This document shows positions 7,803-17,059 of a DNA stretch of 64,000 nt, one piece after another. The position numbers and the translations under genes were made by a program. Where the stretch lies: contig NZ_SRII01000017.1 of NCBI RefSeq assembly GCF_004684095.1, forward strand, positions 1-64,000, written 5' to 3'. Every line of letters starts with the position of its first letter. The first letter of the stretch is position 1. This DNA is from Hymenobacter sp. UV11. GTDB taxonomy: Bacteria; Bacteroidota; Bacteroidia; Cytophagales; Hymenobacteraceae. The notes beneath the pieces are model-generated. The model was not told the origin of the DNA. It saw only the letters and a list, made by a program, of their open reading frames with translations, and ran no database searches.

Positions 7803-8864
7803 ATGGCTGCGCTCCCTTCCCCCACTGCACCCCTTAAATGCGTCGTCGGCATCGACATTGCCAAAAATAGCTTCGTGGCCTGTGTGGGCCACGCGACCCT
7901 TAACCAGCAGCTGCACTTCGGCAAAGAGACGACCTTCGCTAACTCGACAAGCGGCTTCGTGGCCCTACTCAGCTGGGTAGGCAAACAGCACCTTAGCGGT
8001 AGCCCACTCTGGTTCGTGGTGGAAGCCACCGGCGTTTACTACGAAGAGTTGGCTTACTTTCTAGCCGATAACCAGCAGCTGCTGAGTGTACTACTGCCCA
8101 ATAAGGTGAAGCATTTTGCCCGCAGCACCGAACTCAAGAGTAAGACCGACCAACTGGATGCGCGTTTGCTTTGCCGCCTGGGTCTGGAGCGGGCGCTGCC
8201 GGCCTGGCGGCCGCCCACGCCTGCCCTGCGCCAGCTGCGTGCCCTGGCCCGTGAACGGCAAGTGCTGGTGCGGCAAGCCGCCCAACTCAAGATTCGGGTC
8301 CACGCCTACCAGCATAGCTATCAACCGGATAGCCGGACCTTAGCACGGCTAGCAGCTCAGCAACAACTACTGGTCAACCAACTCAAGTCGCTAGACCAGT
8401 AGTTGGCTGACCTGCTGAAAGCGGAGCCCGAGCTGGCCCGCAAACTAGGCCACCTGACCAGTATTCCCGGTGTCGGGCTGACCACGGCCATCGTAGTAGT
8501 GGCCGAAACCAACGGCTTCATCCTGGTGGAAAACGAGCGACAACTGGCCTCCTATGCCGGCCTGGATGTGGTGCAGCGTCAAAGCGGGCTCTCGGCCCAG
8601 GCTACGCGCATCTCGCGCCGAGGTAATGTGCGTTTGCGCACCGCTCTGTATCTGCCGGCGGTCAGCAGCTTACGCTATAATCCGCAGCAAATGGCCTTTT
8701 ACGCCCGACTGCGGGCACGCCAGCCTAGTGGCAAGCCGGGCGTAATTGCCGTCATGCGGAAACTGCTCGTGCTCTGCTACTCGCTTTGGAAGAATGATTG
8801 CGTCTATGACCCGCATTACCATCCGGCGCACCTGGCTGAAAACGAAGTAGCCCCGACCGCGTGA
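7803..8864 (+). pseudogene. IS110-family recombinase with an in-frame amber codon
   Basis: Start ATG 7803 (MAALPSPTAPLKCVVGIDIA); an upstream frame extension overlaps the leader RNA and is rejected. The RuvC-like DEDD domain shows D in VVGIDIAKNSF, E in VVEATGVYYEEL and the KTDQLDARLL motif. A coiled segment follows to LVNQLKSLDQ, then TAG at 8400-8402, then the same frame continues as LADLLKAEPELARKL. The Transposase_20 domain has IPGVGLTTAI and a probable nucleophilic serine in GLDVVQRQSGLS. Total length, 353 codons, is normal for the family. The amber, perhaps from CAG, cuts exactly between the two domains. The protein is probably inactive unless the codon is read through. Confidence 0.87.
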
Positions 8865-9312
8865 ACGGGCCGAGGCTACACAGGATGAACCCGAAGGTTC
8901 TCCTTTTGAAAGGCTAAAACTACAGAAATTTTACCCAACAGGCAACCCTTTTATCACAGTATCTGGTGCAGCCGACCCAGTGGCAGACGTTCTAGCCGAT
9001 GAGCAGCGGCGCGATTACGTCGGGGGCGCTTACTGCGTAAGTTCAAGCCTTCCAGACAGTAAAGTCGATGTACGCGCTTGTGATTGTTTGGCCATCCCTC
9101 CCGGCGCAGCAGGATATAAAGGCGCTGACTCCCGTAGCGCACCCGCACTTGCGCCAGTTCGTGCAAGCGCTGGCGTAAGACCGTATCATCTCGACGGCGG
9201 GCCTGATAAGCGAAGCTGGCGCGTTGTAAGCGTAGCACTCGGCAGGCCCGGCGAGCCGAGATGCGGTAGGCGTCGATGAGGTGTCGAGCCGTGTGCCGAC
9301 GCTGCACGGGCC

Positions 9313-9579
9313 TTAAAACTTTTTTTTGAGCACGTCCTGCAACATCTGCTTGTCGAGGCTCAGGTCAGCCACGAGCTGTTTGAGGTGCTGATTTTCTTCC
9401 TCCAACTGCTTCAACCTGCGCAGCTTAGGCACGCCCAAGCCGCCGTACTTTTTCTTCCAGTTGTAGTAGGTAGCCTCGCTGATACCCATCTTTCGGCATA
9501 CCTCCACGACGGTTACGCCCGTGTCCGCTTGGCGCAGGGCAAACACGATTTGGGCCTCGGTAAACTTGGTCTTTTGCAT
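9313..9579 (-). CDS. IS3 copy A2 orfA
   Basis: 88 aa, nearly the same as the copy A1 protein (MQKTKFTEAQIVFALRQ start, HTH MGISEATYYNWKKKYGG, leucine zipper KQLEEENQHLKQL). It ends at the conserved A8 run, after which a -1 shift would enter orfB. The frame is intact, but the orfB partner is destroyed, so it could only act as a DNA-binding regulator or complement other copies. Confidence 0.85.
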   Translation of the reverse strand: MQKTKFTEAQIVFALRQADTGVTVVEVCRKMGISEATYYNWKKKYGGLGVPKLRRLKQLEEENQHLKQLVADLSLDKQMLQDVLKKKF

Positions 9580-9765
9580 GGTAATTGTCTGGGGTTTTAA
9601 GGTACGACAAGTGCCCGATTTTCTCTACTTTAGCTTGGTCTAGTTTAGTGGGAGGAGGTCAATACTTACTCCACCTTATCGACGGGTTGCTCTGCCTATT
9701 CGAACAAGAATACAACCGCTCCCGGCTTCAGCCCGCCGGTCATTCTGATCAGCACTTCATATGTA

Positions 9766-10699
9766 GAAGCTGTTTAGGAAGTAGGAGGCGGGGCAATTTT
9801 ACGCAGTAGCAGTACGGTAAAGGCTAGCCAGTGCAGGGCTAGCCAATTTTGCAAGCTGGTTTCATAGCGCACGAGTAGGGCCTTGAAGCCGTCGAGCTAG
9901 GCGTTGAGGCGCTCGATGGCCAAGCGTCGGCGATAGAGTTCGGGGTCGAGCGGCGTGTCGTCGTCGGTCTGCCAGTCGGCCGAGCGCCGGTTGCGCGGGA
10001 TGTTGGCCTCGATACCGCGCCGCGCGTAGGCCTGCCGCAAGTTGCTGACATCGAAGGCCTTGTCAGCGTTAAGGAACAGCCCTTCCAAGCGTAGTTCGGC
10101 CGCTTTGAGCAGGTCGCACAATTCCGCAAAGACGCGCTCTAACTCGAACGTATCGTGCTGGTTGCCCGCCTGGGGCGTAGCCACGGCCAGCGGCAGGCCT
10201 TGGTTGTCGGCCAAAAACAGGGCTTTCGTGGTACGCCCCGCCTTGCGGCCCTGGTAGCTGATGGCTGCCCCGCCGTTCTTGGCCAGCGTGTGGCTGCCGT
10301 CGAGTTGGACGCTGGAGAGGTCGAGGGCACGCCGATGCAAGCGTAAGCTAGTGAGCCACAGATTTTCCAAGCATCCTGCTTGCCCCAAGCGTGAAAGTGG
10401 TAGTACACCCCCTGCCAACTCAGCGGCTCGCCCGTGAACAAGGCCTTGACCGGTAGCCAGCGCCATTGGCAGCCGGTTTTGAGCTTGTAAAAGATGGCTC
10501 CCACCACTTCGGCCGGGTCGACGGCAGAGCGGCGGCCACCCATGCGGGTGGGGAGGTGAGGCAGGAGCCAGCGGGTAATCATATCTTTGCTCAGGACTTC
10601 CATGAGGGAGGGAAAGGAGATGGGTCGCACCTCAAATTTCCCGCTTTTGTGTGAGTCTTTTCTGTTTTGCGCTCGACGGACTACTTCCTAAACAGCTTC
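9766..10699 (-). mobile_element. IS5-family element
   Basis: Perfect 19-bp terminal inverted repeats: GAAGCTGTTTAGGAAGTAG at 9766-9784 and its complement at 10681-10699, flanked by the 3-bp duplication GTA (9763-9765, 10700-10702). The element is 934 bp with one transposase gene on the minus strand in two frames. Perfect ends suggest it arrived recently. Confidence 0.88.
9774..10603 (-). pseudogene. IS5-family transposase in two frames with an amber codon
   Basis: Frame 1 begins at ATG 10603 (MEVLSKDMITRWLLPHLP; GAIFYKLKTGCQWRWLP). Near 10365, at GGAAAAT, a -1 shift enters frame 2 (ENLWLTSLRLHRRALDLSSV; QLDGSHT, first D; FLNADKAFD, second D; YRRRLAIERLNA, E region). TAG at 9897-9899 then stands where W is expected; the frame goes on (LDGFKALLVRYETSLQNWLA) to a stop at 9774. 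The shift may be a natural IS427-group feature; the amber is more likely a disabling mutation. Confidence 0.8.
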
Positions 10700-10702
10700 G
10701 TA

Positions 10703-10936
10703 GTATATTAGCAGCCGGTGAGTCCTGCCTTTATAAGAATTTAACAAGTCTTATAAAAACTATGCTGTTCGACCTAACTGATTTTGTTACCACGACTCAT
10801 TGTTTAATAAACATTTACTCTGATAATAAATGCTGGCAGGGGCTGCTTAATGAATTGTTGTAAGCGTCAAAAAATCAGCGTAACAATTGGTAGAGTTTAA
10901 AATAATTTTTGATACTAAATAGAGCACAGGCCAAAA
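10703..10936. promoter_or_regulatory. Leader region of the exopolysaccharide locus
   Basis: AT-rich, without a convincing gene. The promoter of the locus would be expected here because the IS5 element ends at 10699 and the first gene starts at 10937. No clear Bacteroidota -33/-7 pair could be assigned with confidence. Confidence 0.35.
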
Positions 10937-11707
10937 ATGAAAAGCATTTTTTTTCAACTCCTCGTTTTTTTAGCATTAAGTTCATGTGCCCCGACCAGAA
11001 GCCTAGTTTACTTCAAAGATTTGAGGGATGCTGATTATAAGGAGGTAATTAAAAACAAAACCGACCCAGAAATTCAGCCGGACGATTTATTGAGCATCTC
11101 GGTCAGTAGTCTGAATCCAGAATCTAATGTCCTGTTCAACAACGGTGTTCTGCAGACAGTTGGTAGTACTTCGAGTGCTGTGGCCACTCCCCGCACCAGT
11201 GATGGCTACTTGGTCAATACCGATGGTACTATAAATTTTCCCGTTTTGGGGAAAGTTACAGTAGCTGGACTGACGAAAGACCAAGTAACGGAAAAATTAA
11301 CGCTGGAGATAAAGAAAAGCGTTAAAAACCCAATAGTGAATATTCGGCTTATAAATTTTAAGGTTACAATAGTCGGTGAAGTGGCTCGTCCATCCACCTT
11401 TAATGTTCCGAGTGAAAGAATCAATTTAATAGAAGCACTGGGTCTTGCAGGAGACCTTACCGCTTACGGGAAAAGAAACAATATCTTGGTCGTAAGAGAA
11501 AAAGATGGTACCCGAAGTACCTTCAGGATTAATTTGGAAAGTAAGGATGTATTTAATTCGCCTGTATTCTACTTACAACAAAATGACATTGTTTATGTGG
11601 AGCCTGTTAAATCACGGATTCAGCAAACTAATGGTGTTACTTTTTACCTTCCCTTTGTTTCACTAGTACTTACTATTGTAACCGCGTTAATCGTATTTAC
11701 AAAATAG
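10937..11707 (+). CDS. Polysaccharide export lipoprotein (Wza/OPX family)
   Basis: 256 aa. Residues 1-16 are a lipoprotein signal with Cys17 in the lipobox LALSSC. The Poly_export domain follows (EIQPDDLLSISVSS, about 47-60) with GYLVNTDGTINFPVLGKVTV, then an SLBB domain from about residue 138 (VTIVGEVARPSTFNVPSERI, IEALGLAGDLTAYGKRNNI). A single hydrophobic helix close to the C-terminus (about 233-253) ends the protein, as in short Bacteroidota forms that lack the full Wza barrel. It would form the outer-membrane export port with the Wzc-like partner 37 bp downstream and is the first gene of the locus. Confidence 0.92.
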   Translation: MKSIFFQLLVFLALSSCAPTRSLVYFKDLRDADYKEVIKNKTDPEIQPDDLLSISVSSLNPESNVLFNNGVLQTVGSTSSAVATPRTSDGYLVNTDGTINFPVLGKVTVAGLTKDQVTEKLTLEIKKSVKNPIVNIRLINFKVTIVGEVARPSTFNVPSERINLIEALGLAGDLTAYGKRNNILVVREKDGTRSTFRINLESKDVFNSPVFYLQQNDIVYVEPVKSRIQQTNGVTFYLPFVSLVLTIVTALIVFTK

Positions 11708-11744
11708 AGGTATATTGATTTTAAGCTAAAAAAGTGTTATCTCT

Positions 11745-14087
11745 ATGACAAACGACGAGTTATTTCCATTGAAAACAGAACAACCTGAGACAGCTGATCT
11801 AAAAAGTGTTTTGCTTTCCTATGCCCGCTATTGGTATTTATTTTTGATTGCAGTCGCCCTTTGCTTAGGAGCTGCTTTTATATATTTGCGCTACTATACT
11901 GTATCAGTATACAGTGTATATAGTACGCTTTTGATTAAGGATGAAAAAACCGGGCAAAACTTATCAAATGCAGACGTGCTTAATGATTTAAGTACTTTCA
12001 AAGCAACCAGAAACATTGATAACGAAATTCAGGTACTACGGTCAAAAAGTTTAATGACCAGGGTAGTTACAGAATTAGGATTGTTTACTAAATACTCTAT
12101 AGAGGGAAAAGTTAGGGATACAGAAATATATGGGAATGAATTACCTATCAAAGTAATATTAGGTAAGCTGGAACCAACGGCCGGAGGTGTAAATTTTACG
12201 GTTCGCCCAAAGTCAGTCGATACTTTTGAGCTAGACGATTATTCGGGGCATATGTATAGCTACCATTTTGGAGAGCAAATACAGAAACCTTATGGTACAT
12301 TTTCCATAATTGCAGGCGGCGCAAATAAATGGTTGGGTACCAAAATTATTGTTCAGTTCCAAGACATTAATCAGGTAGCTAATTATTATAATTCTGCTAT
12401 TGGGATAGCTCCGGTTAATACGCGTGCCAGTGTATTGAACTTGACCCTCACAGACCCTATAGCTGGCAAAGCCAAGGATGTTCTAAATAAGTTAATGGAT
12501 GTTTATAATAGGGAAGCGATTGAAGAGAAAAATCTGACAACAGCTAATACCCTGAAGTTCCTTGATGACCGGCTTGAAAAACTTGCCTATGGATTATCTG
12601 GTACTGAGAAAGTCGTGGAGAAGTTTAAGAGTGCAAATCAGTTGACCGATATCACCACCCAAGCCTCAAACTACACATCTCAGGCAAATAGTTATGACAA
12701 GCAGTTGTCGGAATGGGCGATCCAAATTGACGTATTGGAATCAATAGAAGGGTATTTAGAAAAGAATGCTGGAAACTATTCGGCGGTTCCCAGTACGTTA
12801 GGTATTAAAGATGAAACTTTATTGGCGCTGATAGGAAAATTTAATGAACTGCAGCAAGAGCGTAAACGAATGCTCCGTACTACGGAGCCAAGTAACCCGA
12901 TTGTGCAGAATATAAATGAGCAACTGGCCAGCTTGCGGATAAGTATATTAGAAAACCTGCGGAACATCAAAAAAGGCCTTCAAATTACCAGTAATAGCTT
13001 AAAAGCAAGCTCCGGCCAGTTTCAATCTAAGATAAAAAAGGTGCCTGGTATGGAAAGGGAGCTGTTGGAAATAAATCGGCAAAAATCCATAAAACAAAAC
13101 ATTTATTCTTACCTACTACAAAAGCGCGAAGAAGCAGCTTTATCGCTGGCAGCCACCACTGCCATCGCCCGGGTCATTGATCCCGCTACGGGCGGTGATT
13201 ACCCGATCAGCGCTAATAGTCGAACGATCTATTTGATGGCACTACTGCTGGGATTAGCAATTCCTTTTGGGGGAATATACACCAATAATTTGCTCGATAA
13301 CAAGGTGCAGTCACAGCAGGATGTATCTGCAATGACGCCTACCCCTATTCTGGGGGAGATTTCTCATAATAACTCAAATGAATCGGTAGTAGTCACTAAT
13401 GGCAATCGCAGCCCTATTGCTGAGATGTTTCGTCTTATTCGTACTAACCTCCATTTCGCGGCAGTTGGCCGGAAAAAAACTGTTTTTCTGATCACCTCGA
13501 GTATGAGTGGAGAGGGTAAAACTTTTTTCAGTATTAACCTCGGTGCCAGCTTAGCTATAACGGACAAGCGTACCCTTCTCCTTGATTTGGACCTGCGAAA
13601 TCCTAAAGTCGCACAAAGACTGGCACTGCCTGCTGGGCCGGGCATTACGGACTATCTTGTTTCGAGCGATATATTAATAAGCGATATCATTCGGGAGTCG
13701 GAGCAGGTGCCAAATTTATTTATTATCAGTTCTGGTCCTATTCCTCCCAATCCTGCTGAATTATTGCTGAGCTCAAAGTTTGCTCAACTCATTGAAGAAC
13801 TAAAGGAGAACTTTGATTATATAATCATGGACACTCCTCCAGTAGGACAGGTAGCAGATGCTTTTACATTTAGTGCATTCGCCGATATAAGTATCTACTT
13901 GGTTAGGTACAATATGACTATAAAGTCGCAGTTGAAAATTATTCGTAATATTTATAAGAGCAAGTCGTTGATTGCTCCTATGATTGTTTTAAATGATGCA
14001 AAGCAATCAAATGGAAATAATTACGGTTTCGGATATGGGTATGGTTATCCAGTAAAGGAAAAAATGAAAAAGAAAGCCACGGGGTAA
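11745..14087 (+). CDS. Polysaccharide co-polymerase / BY-type tyrosine kinase (Wzc-like)
   Basis: 780 aa. Wzz-type domain at the N-terminus with a membrane helix at about 29-50 (YWYLFLIAVALCLGAAF), a long periplasmic coiled-coil part (about 270-480), and a second helix at about 495-515. The cytoplasmic kinase follows: Walker A SSMSGEGKTFFSINL (about 583-597), Walker A' LLLDLDLRNPK (about 612-622), Walker B YIIMDTPPVGQ (about 692-702). The C-terminus carries a tyrosine cluster (YGFGYGYGYP), the usual autophosphorylation tail. It should set chain length and couple assembly to the export lipoprotein just upstream; the pair is most likely co-transcribed. Confidence 0.94.
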   Translation: MTNDELFPLKTEQPETADLKSVLLSYARYWYLFLIAVALCLGAAFIYLRYYTVSVYSVYSTLLIKDEKTGQNLSNADVLNDLSTFKATRNIDNEIQVLRSKSLMTRVVTELGLFTKYSIEGKVRDTEIYGNELPIKVILGKLEPTAGGVNFTVRPKSVDTFELDDYSGHMYSYHFGEQIQKPYGTFSIIAGGANKWLGTKIIVQFQDINQVANYYNSAIGIAPVNTRASVLNLTLTDPIAGKAKDVLNKLMDVYNREAIEEKNLTTANTLKFLDDRLEKLAYGLSGTEKVVEKFKSANQLTDITTQASNYTSQANSYDKQLSEWAIQIDVLESIEGYLEKNAGNYSAVPSTLGIKDETLLALIGKFNELQQERKRMLRTTEPSNPIVQNINEQLASLRISILENLRNIKKGLQITSNSLKASSGQFQSKIKKVPGMERELLEINRQKSIKQNIYSYLLQKREEAALSLAATTAIARVIDPATGGDYPISANSRTIYLMALLLGLAIPFGGIYTNNLLDNKVQSQQDVSAMTPTPILGEISHNNSNESVVVTNGNRSPIAEMFRLIRTNLHFAAVGRKKTVFLITSSMSGEGKTFFSINLGASLAITDKRTLLLDLDLRNPKVAQRLALPAGPGITDYLVSSDILISDIIRESEQVPNLFIISSGPIPPNPAELLLSSKFAQLIEELKENFDYIIMDTPPVGQVADAFTFSAFADISIYLVRYNMTIKSQLKIIRNIYKSKSLIAPMIVLNDAKQSNGNNYGFGYGYGYPVKEKMKKKATG

Positions 14088-14191
14088 AGCGTCGAAATGC
14101 CTCCCAATGTAACCATATCATTAAACTGCATAGTAGCAGGTGAATCTAGTTATGGCTTCGAACGATAGCCAACTAAAATAAAGCGTACTTA

Positions 14192-15496
14192 ATGGGACTT
14201 ACCATTCACCAAATTAAAACAAACCCGAGATATAGTAAAACGTTTCAATGGGCGAAACTCATTGCTATTACCAGTGGTACTCAGGTTTTGGTTCAAATAG
14301 CTGGGTTGATTGGTGGTATTTTAATTATACGTTTAATTCCGGTACAAGAATACGCCTATTACACAATTGCGAATGCTATGCTTGGTACCATGACGATATT
14401 ATCGGATGGTGGCATTTCCACTGGCGTTATGGCTCAGGGAGGTAAGGTATGGCAGAACCGAGAAAAACTGGGCGTAGTACTATCGACAGGGCTAGATTTA
14501 AGGAAGAGGTTCGCTGCGGTGTCGTTTCTGATATTTACTCCAGCGTTGTTGTATTTGCTATTGCATCAGGGAGCCAGCTGGCTCACCAGTATCGTGATTG
14601 TACTGGCTTTAATCCCTGCTTTCTTTGCAAACTTGTCTGACTCGCTTTTGGAAGTAGTTCCTAAATTACACCAGGACATCAAATCATTACAGGTAAATCA
14701 ATTTGTGGTAAGCGTAGGTAGACTGATACTAACCTGTCTAATGATTGGCGCTTTTCCCATGACAGCAATTGCCTTGCTTGCCAATGGTTTGCCAAGAATC
14801 TATGGTAATGTAAAGTTGAAAGTGCTGGCTAATAAATTTGCTTTATTGGACGCTGCCCCCGGCACTCAAGAAAGAAAGGCCATTCTGGAAACTACAAAAA
14901 AGATATTGCCAGTTGCTATTTTCTACAGTTTTTCCAGCCAGATAACTATTTGGCTTTTGTCAATATTCAGTGATACCTCAAGCGTAGCAGACATGGGGGC
15001 TTTAAGCCGGCTGACGCTTTTTACCTCATTTATTTCAGTTTTATTGTCACATTTAGTGTTTCCTAGGTTTGCAAGGATACCAGCCGAACGAATAAAATAT
15101 ATTGCCATATTCTTTTCGACTATTCAAGGGTTATTAATCTCTTTGTGCTTTGTTATAACAGGTATTACCTGGGCGTTCTCTCCATTGCTGTTAAAAGTAT
15201 TAGGTACAGCTTATACTAACTTATCTCATGAGTTAATCTTAAGTATTTTTTCTGCCTGTGTAGCCCTATTGGCAAGTTGCGCGGGAAGCTTATTAAACAG
15301 TCGAGGATGGATAATTAACCCTTTTATTGTAATTGCCATTAATATTATTAGCTTTATTGTTTCTGTTTTCCTATTCAACTTTAGTCATTTGACGGGCGTG
15401 CTTTATTATAATATATTAATGAATTCTATTTTCTATGTTTTTATTTTGGTATATGCTGCTTATAAATTTAGTAATTTAAATAAAAACCCTAATTAA
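14192..15496 (+). CDS. Wzx-like oligosaccharide flippase
   Basis: 434 aa, about 12 membrane helices, MATE/MVF fold typical of polysaccharide flippases (start KLIAITSGTQVLVQIAGLIG; RLIPVQEYAYYTIANAML with the usual G/YA start of the second helix pair). It should flip undecaprenyl-linked repeat units across the inner membrane. It sits 104 bp after the Wzc-like gene, in the expected order for a Wzx/Wzy-dependent locus. Family assignment is firm, substrate unknown. Confidence 0.87.
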   Translation: MGLTIHQIKTNPRYSKTFQWAKLIAITSGTQVLVQIAGLIGGILIIRLIPVQEYAYYTIANAMLGTMTILSDGGISTGVMAQGGKVWQNREKLGVVLSTGLDLRKRFAAVSFLIFTPALLYLLLHQGASWLTSIVIVLALIPAFFANLSDSLLEVVPKLHQDIKSLQVNQFVVSVGRLILTCLMIGAFPMTAIALLANGLPRIYGNVKLKVLANKFALLDAAPGTQERKAILETTKKILPVAIFYSFSSQITIWLLSIFSDTSSVADMGALSRLTLFTSFISVLLSHLVFPRFARIPAERIKYIAIFFSTIQGLLISLCFVITGITWAFSPLLLKVLGTAYTNLSHELILSIFSACVALLASCAGSLLNSRGWIINPFIVIAINIISFIVSVFLFNFSHLTGVLYYNILMNSIFYVFILVYAAYKFSNLNKNPN

Positions 15497-15513
15497 AAAC
15501 GTTTTTTCATTCT

Positions 15514-16440
15514 ATGAAAAAGATAAAGGGGCAAGGTACTTTGGTGAAGCTATTAGCTTCTAAAATTGCTGATTCGCACAGGAATGAGTTTGGAAAGCAT
15601 ATTAATATTATGGGCAACTTAGGGCAATTGGCCAGTTCTGTGGCTAAAAGTAAATGTCTCGACATACAAATTATTTCGTTTTCTTCAACCAAGGATTTTA
15701 ACGAGCAAATTTTTTCGATTCTATCCTTTATTAGATACGTTGGCACGCCTGCATCATGGATAATCTATTCGGATGGAACGCACATTAATACTCAAATTCA
15801 ATTAATAGAATCTGCCTTTTCATTTATAAAGATAATCAAAACTTCCTTTGATAACACCTACTTTCAAGCTAATGTAAAGCCAAGCTTACTTCCTTACTTG
15901 GATGAGTTAATTCATTATTGCCGGACTGCTCCTTTAGGTAAGCGGCTCTTTTTGTACTTGAACTTCGAAATAATCAAGCCAACTATTTTTCTTGACTCTG
16001 ACGTAGTATTTTATGAAAAATCATCTTGCTTAGAAAGATTATTAGGTGAAGACAGTAATGGTTGGTTTTTACCAGACGAAGTTTGGGGGACGCTAGATAG
16101 CCGCTATACGAAAATTACGCCACCTCAGCATTATCAAGTGAATGCTGGTTTTTTTATAGCTAACCGCAACTTTACTGAGGTTTCACAAGGCTTATCTTTT
16201 TTAAAAAGTCTAGGATCTGACTACGAATATTTCAGCGAGCAAACGGTTATACATATTGTATTGCATGCAAATAAATTCATGCCACTTGACCCAAGGACTT
16301 TTATTCTTAATAACGCAGACCAATTCGATTTCCTTAATCTACGACCTTTTAAGCAAATAGCGTTAAGGCATTATACGAGTCCAGTCCGACATAAAATGTG
16401 GCAGACAGAATGGCGAACACAACTCGGTATAATAAAGTAA
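15514..16440 (+). CDS. GT-A fold glycosyltransferase with DXD motif
   Basis: 308 aa. It does not match the common GT2 start, but residues about 148-156 read PTIFLDSDVVFYE, a DXD-type nucleotide-sugar/metal site, with a later VNAGFFIANRNF and SEQTVIHIVLH, which resembles GT8/GT77-like transferases. The C-terminus has LRHYTSPVRHKMW, where a histidine near the end often binds the metal. It starts 17 bp after the flippase. A related but distinct protein is at 20020-20880. Sugar specificity unknown. Confidence 0.72.
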   Translation: MKKIKGQGTLVKLLASKIADSHRNEFGKHINIMGNLGQLASSVAKSKCLDIQIISFSSTKDFNEQIFSILSFIRYVGTPASWIIYSDGTHINTQIQLIESAFSFIKIIKTSFDNTYFQANVKPSLLPYLDELIHYCRTAPLGKRLFLYLNFEIIKPTIFLDSDVVFYEKSSCLERLLGEDSNGWFLPDEVWGTLDSRYTKITPPQHYQVNAGFFIANRNFTEVSQGLSFLKSLGSDYEYFSEQTVIHIVLHANKFMPLDPRTFILNNADQFDFLNLRPFKQIALRHYTSPVRHKMWQTEWRTQLGIIK

Positions 16441-16442
16441 CC

Positions 16443-16949
16443 ATGTTAACAATTATTTTTAAGCTCATTTCCTTTGTGCAAAGAAAATATGAGCAGCGTC
16501 GCAAGTATATACTCAAGACAAGATTTGCCACATGTGGCAACAATGTTGATATCCATTTGAGTTGCAATATCTTAGCACCTGCTTACTTAAGCATTGGTAA
16601 TAATAGTTCTGTTGGTGCTTATACTACTATTTTCGCAGGTTTTGGCGTGAGTATAGGCAAAAATTGCCTCATATCCACTAACTGCGGCATCTCTTCTGTC
16701 AACCACATCCAAGAAGCGTACATTAGATACGAGGGTGATTCCGCGGAAGCAACGGGCTCCAAGCCTGTCATTATAGGAGATAATGTTTGGCTAGGAATGA
16801 ATACCTGTGTATTACCCGGAATTACAATTGGCGACAACTCGATTGTCGGTGCTGGAAGTGTAGTAACTAAGAATATCCCCTCAAATGAGATTTGGGTTGG
16901 TAATCCAGCTCGGTTCGTTAAAAAACTAGATATGCCTGCTCAGCAATAA
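16443..16949 (+). CDS. Left-handed beta-helix O-acetyltransferase
   Basis: 168 aa if started at ATG 16443, two bases after the upstream stop; a longer frame from 16398 would overlap the preceding gene. Hexapeptide repeats run from about residue 42 to 150 (YLSIGNNSSVGAYTTI; VIIGDNVWLGMNTCVLPGI; TIGDNSIVGAGSVVTKNIPS) with the catalytic-type histidine in SSVNHIQEAY. It ends with the typical VGNPARFVKKL. It probably acetylates a sugar of the exopolysaccharide. Confidence 0.87.
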   Translation: MLTIIFKLISFVQRKYEQRRKYILKTRFATCGNNVDIHLSCNILAPAYLSIGNNSSVGAYTTIFAGFGVSIGKNCLISTNCGISSVNHIQEAYIRYEGDSAEATGSKPVIIGDNVWLGMNTCVLPGITIGDNSIVGAGSVVTKNIPSNEIWVGNPARFVKKLDMPAQQ

Positions 16950-17059
16950 CGCTCAATGTTCTGCAACGGGTTATTTTCTTGAGTGAGTTGTTTTACTAGA
17001 ATTAGATTGGAGAAATCCTTTTTTATAAAAATCCTGGTCATTCTCCTTAATAAGCGAAT

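Larger units (their letters stand above)
7543..8964 (+). mobile_element. IS110-family element inserted in an IS3 transposase gene
   Basis: Comparison with copy A1 fixes the borders. IS3 sequence runs up to TCCAACTCT (7536-7544) and resumes at CTGGTGCAGCC (8963 on). Joining them through one CT gives the same length as the uninterrupted A1 site. The element therefore has a CT dinucleotide at both borders and no inverted repeats or longer duplication, as known for IS110/IS621. It holds a 258-bp 5' non-coding leader, one recombinase gene with an amber codon, and a 100-bp 3' tail. Confidence 0.88.
7050..9316 (-). pseudogene. IS3 copy A2 orfB, split by IS110
   Basis: The N-terminal part reads leftwards from about 9316 to 8965 (QRRHTARHLIDAYRISARR to the codons for LGRLHQ). 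The rest resumes at 7542 and runs to 7050. The C-terminal part keeps VDNGSEFISKALD, NPYIESFNGSFRDECL and the IS3 end motif. Compared with copy A1 there is also a one-base insertion near 7470 (GATAAGTTGTAG against GATAATTTTAG), which puts a stop in frame. The gene is therefore dead even without the IS110. Confidence 0.85.
7010..9661 (-). mobile_element. IS3-family element copy A2, interrupted by IS110
   Basis: Ends TGACCTCCTCCCA at 7010 and TGGGAGGAGGTCA at 9661 (in their own orientations), with the same second block as copy A1. Transposase genes lie on the minus strand and match copy A1 closely. The IS110 element at 7543-8964 sits inside orfB. No target duplication is visible at the outer ends. 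Confidence 0.87.

Noticed and set aside
9846..10129. Alternative-frame proteins inside the IS5 element
   Set aside because: Low-complexity Arg/Ser/Thr-rich shadows of the true transposase frames.
10651..10863. 70-codon frame after the IS5 element
   Set aside because: Begins inside the IS end and has no recognisable content.
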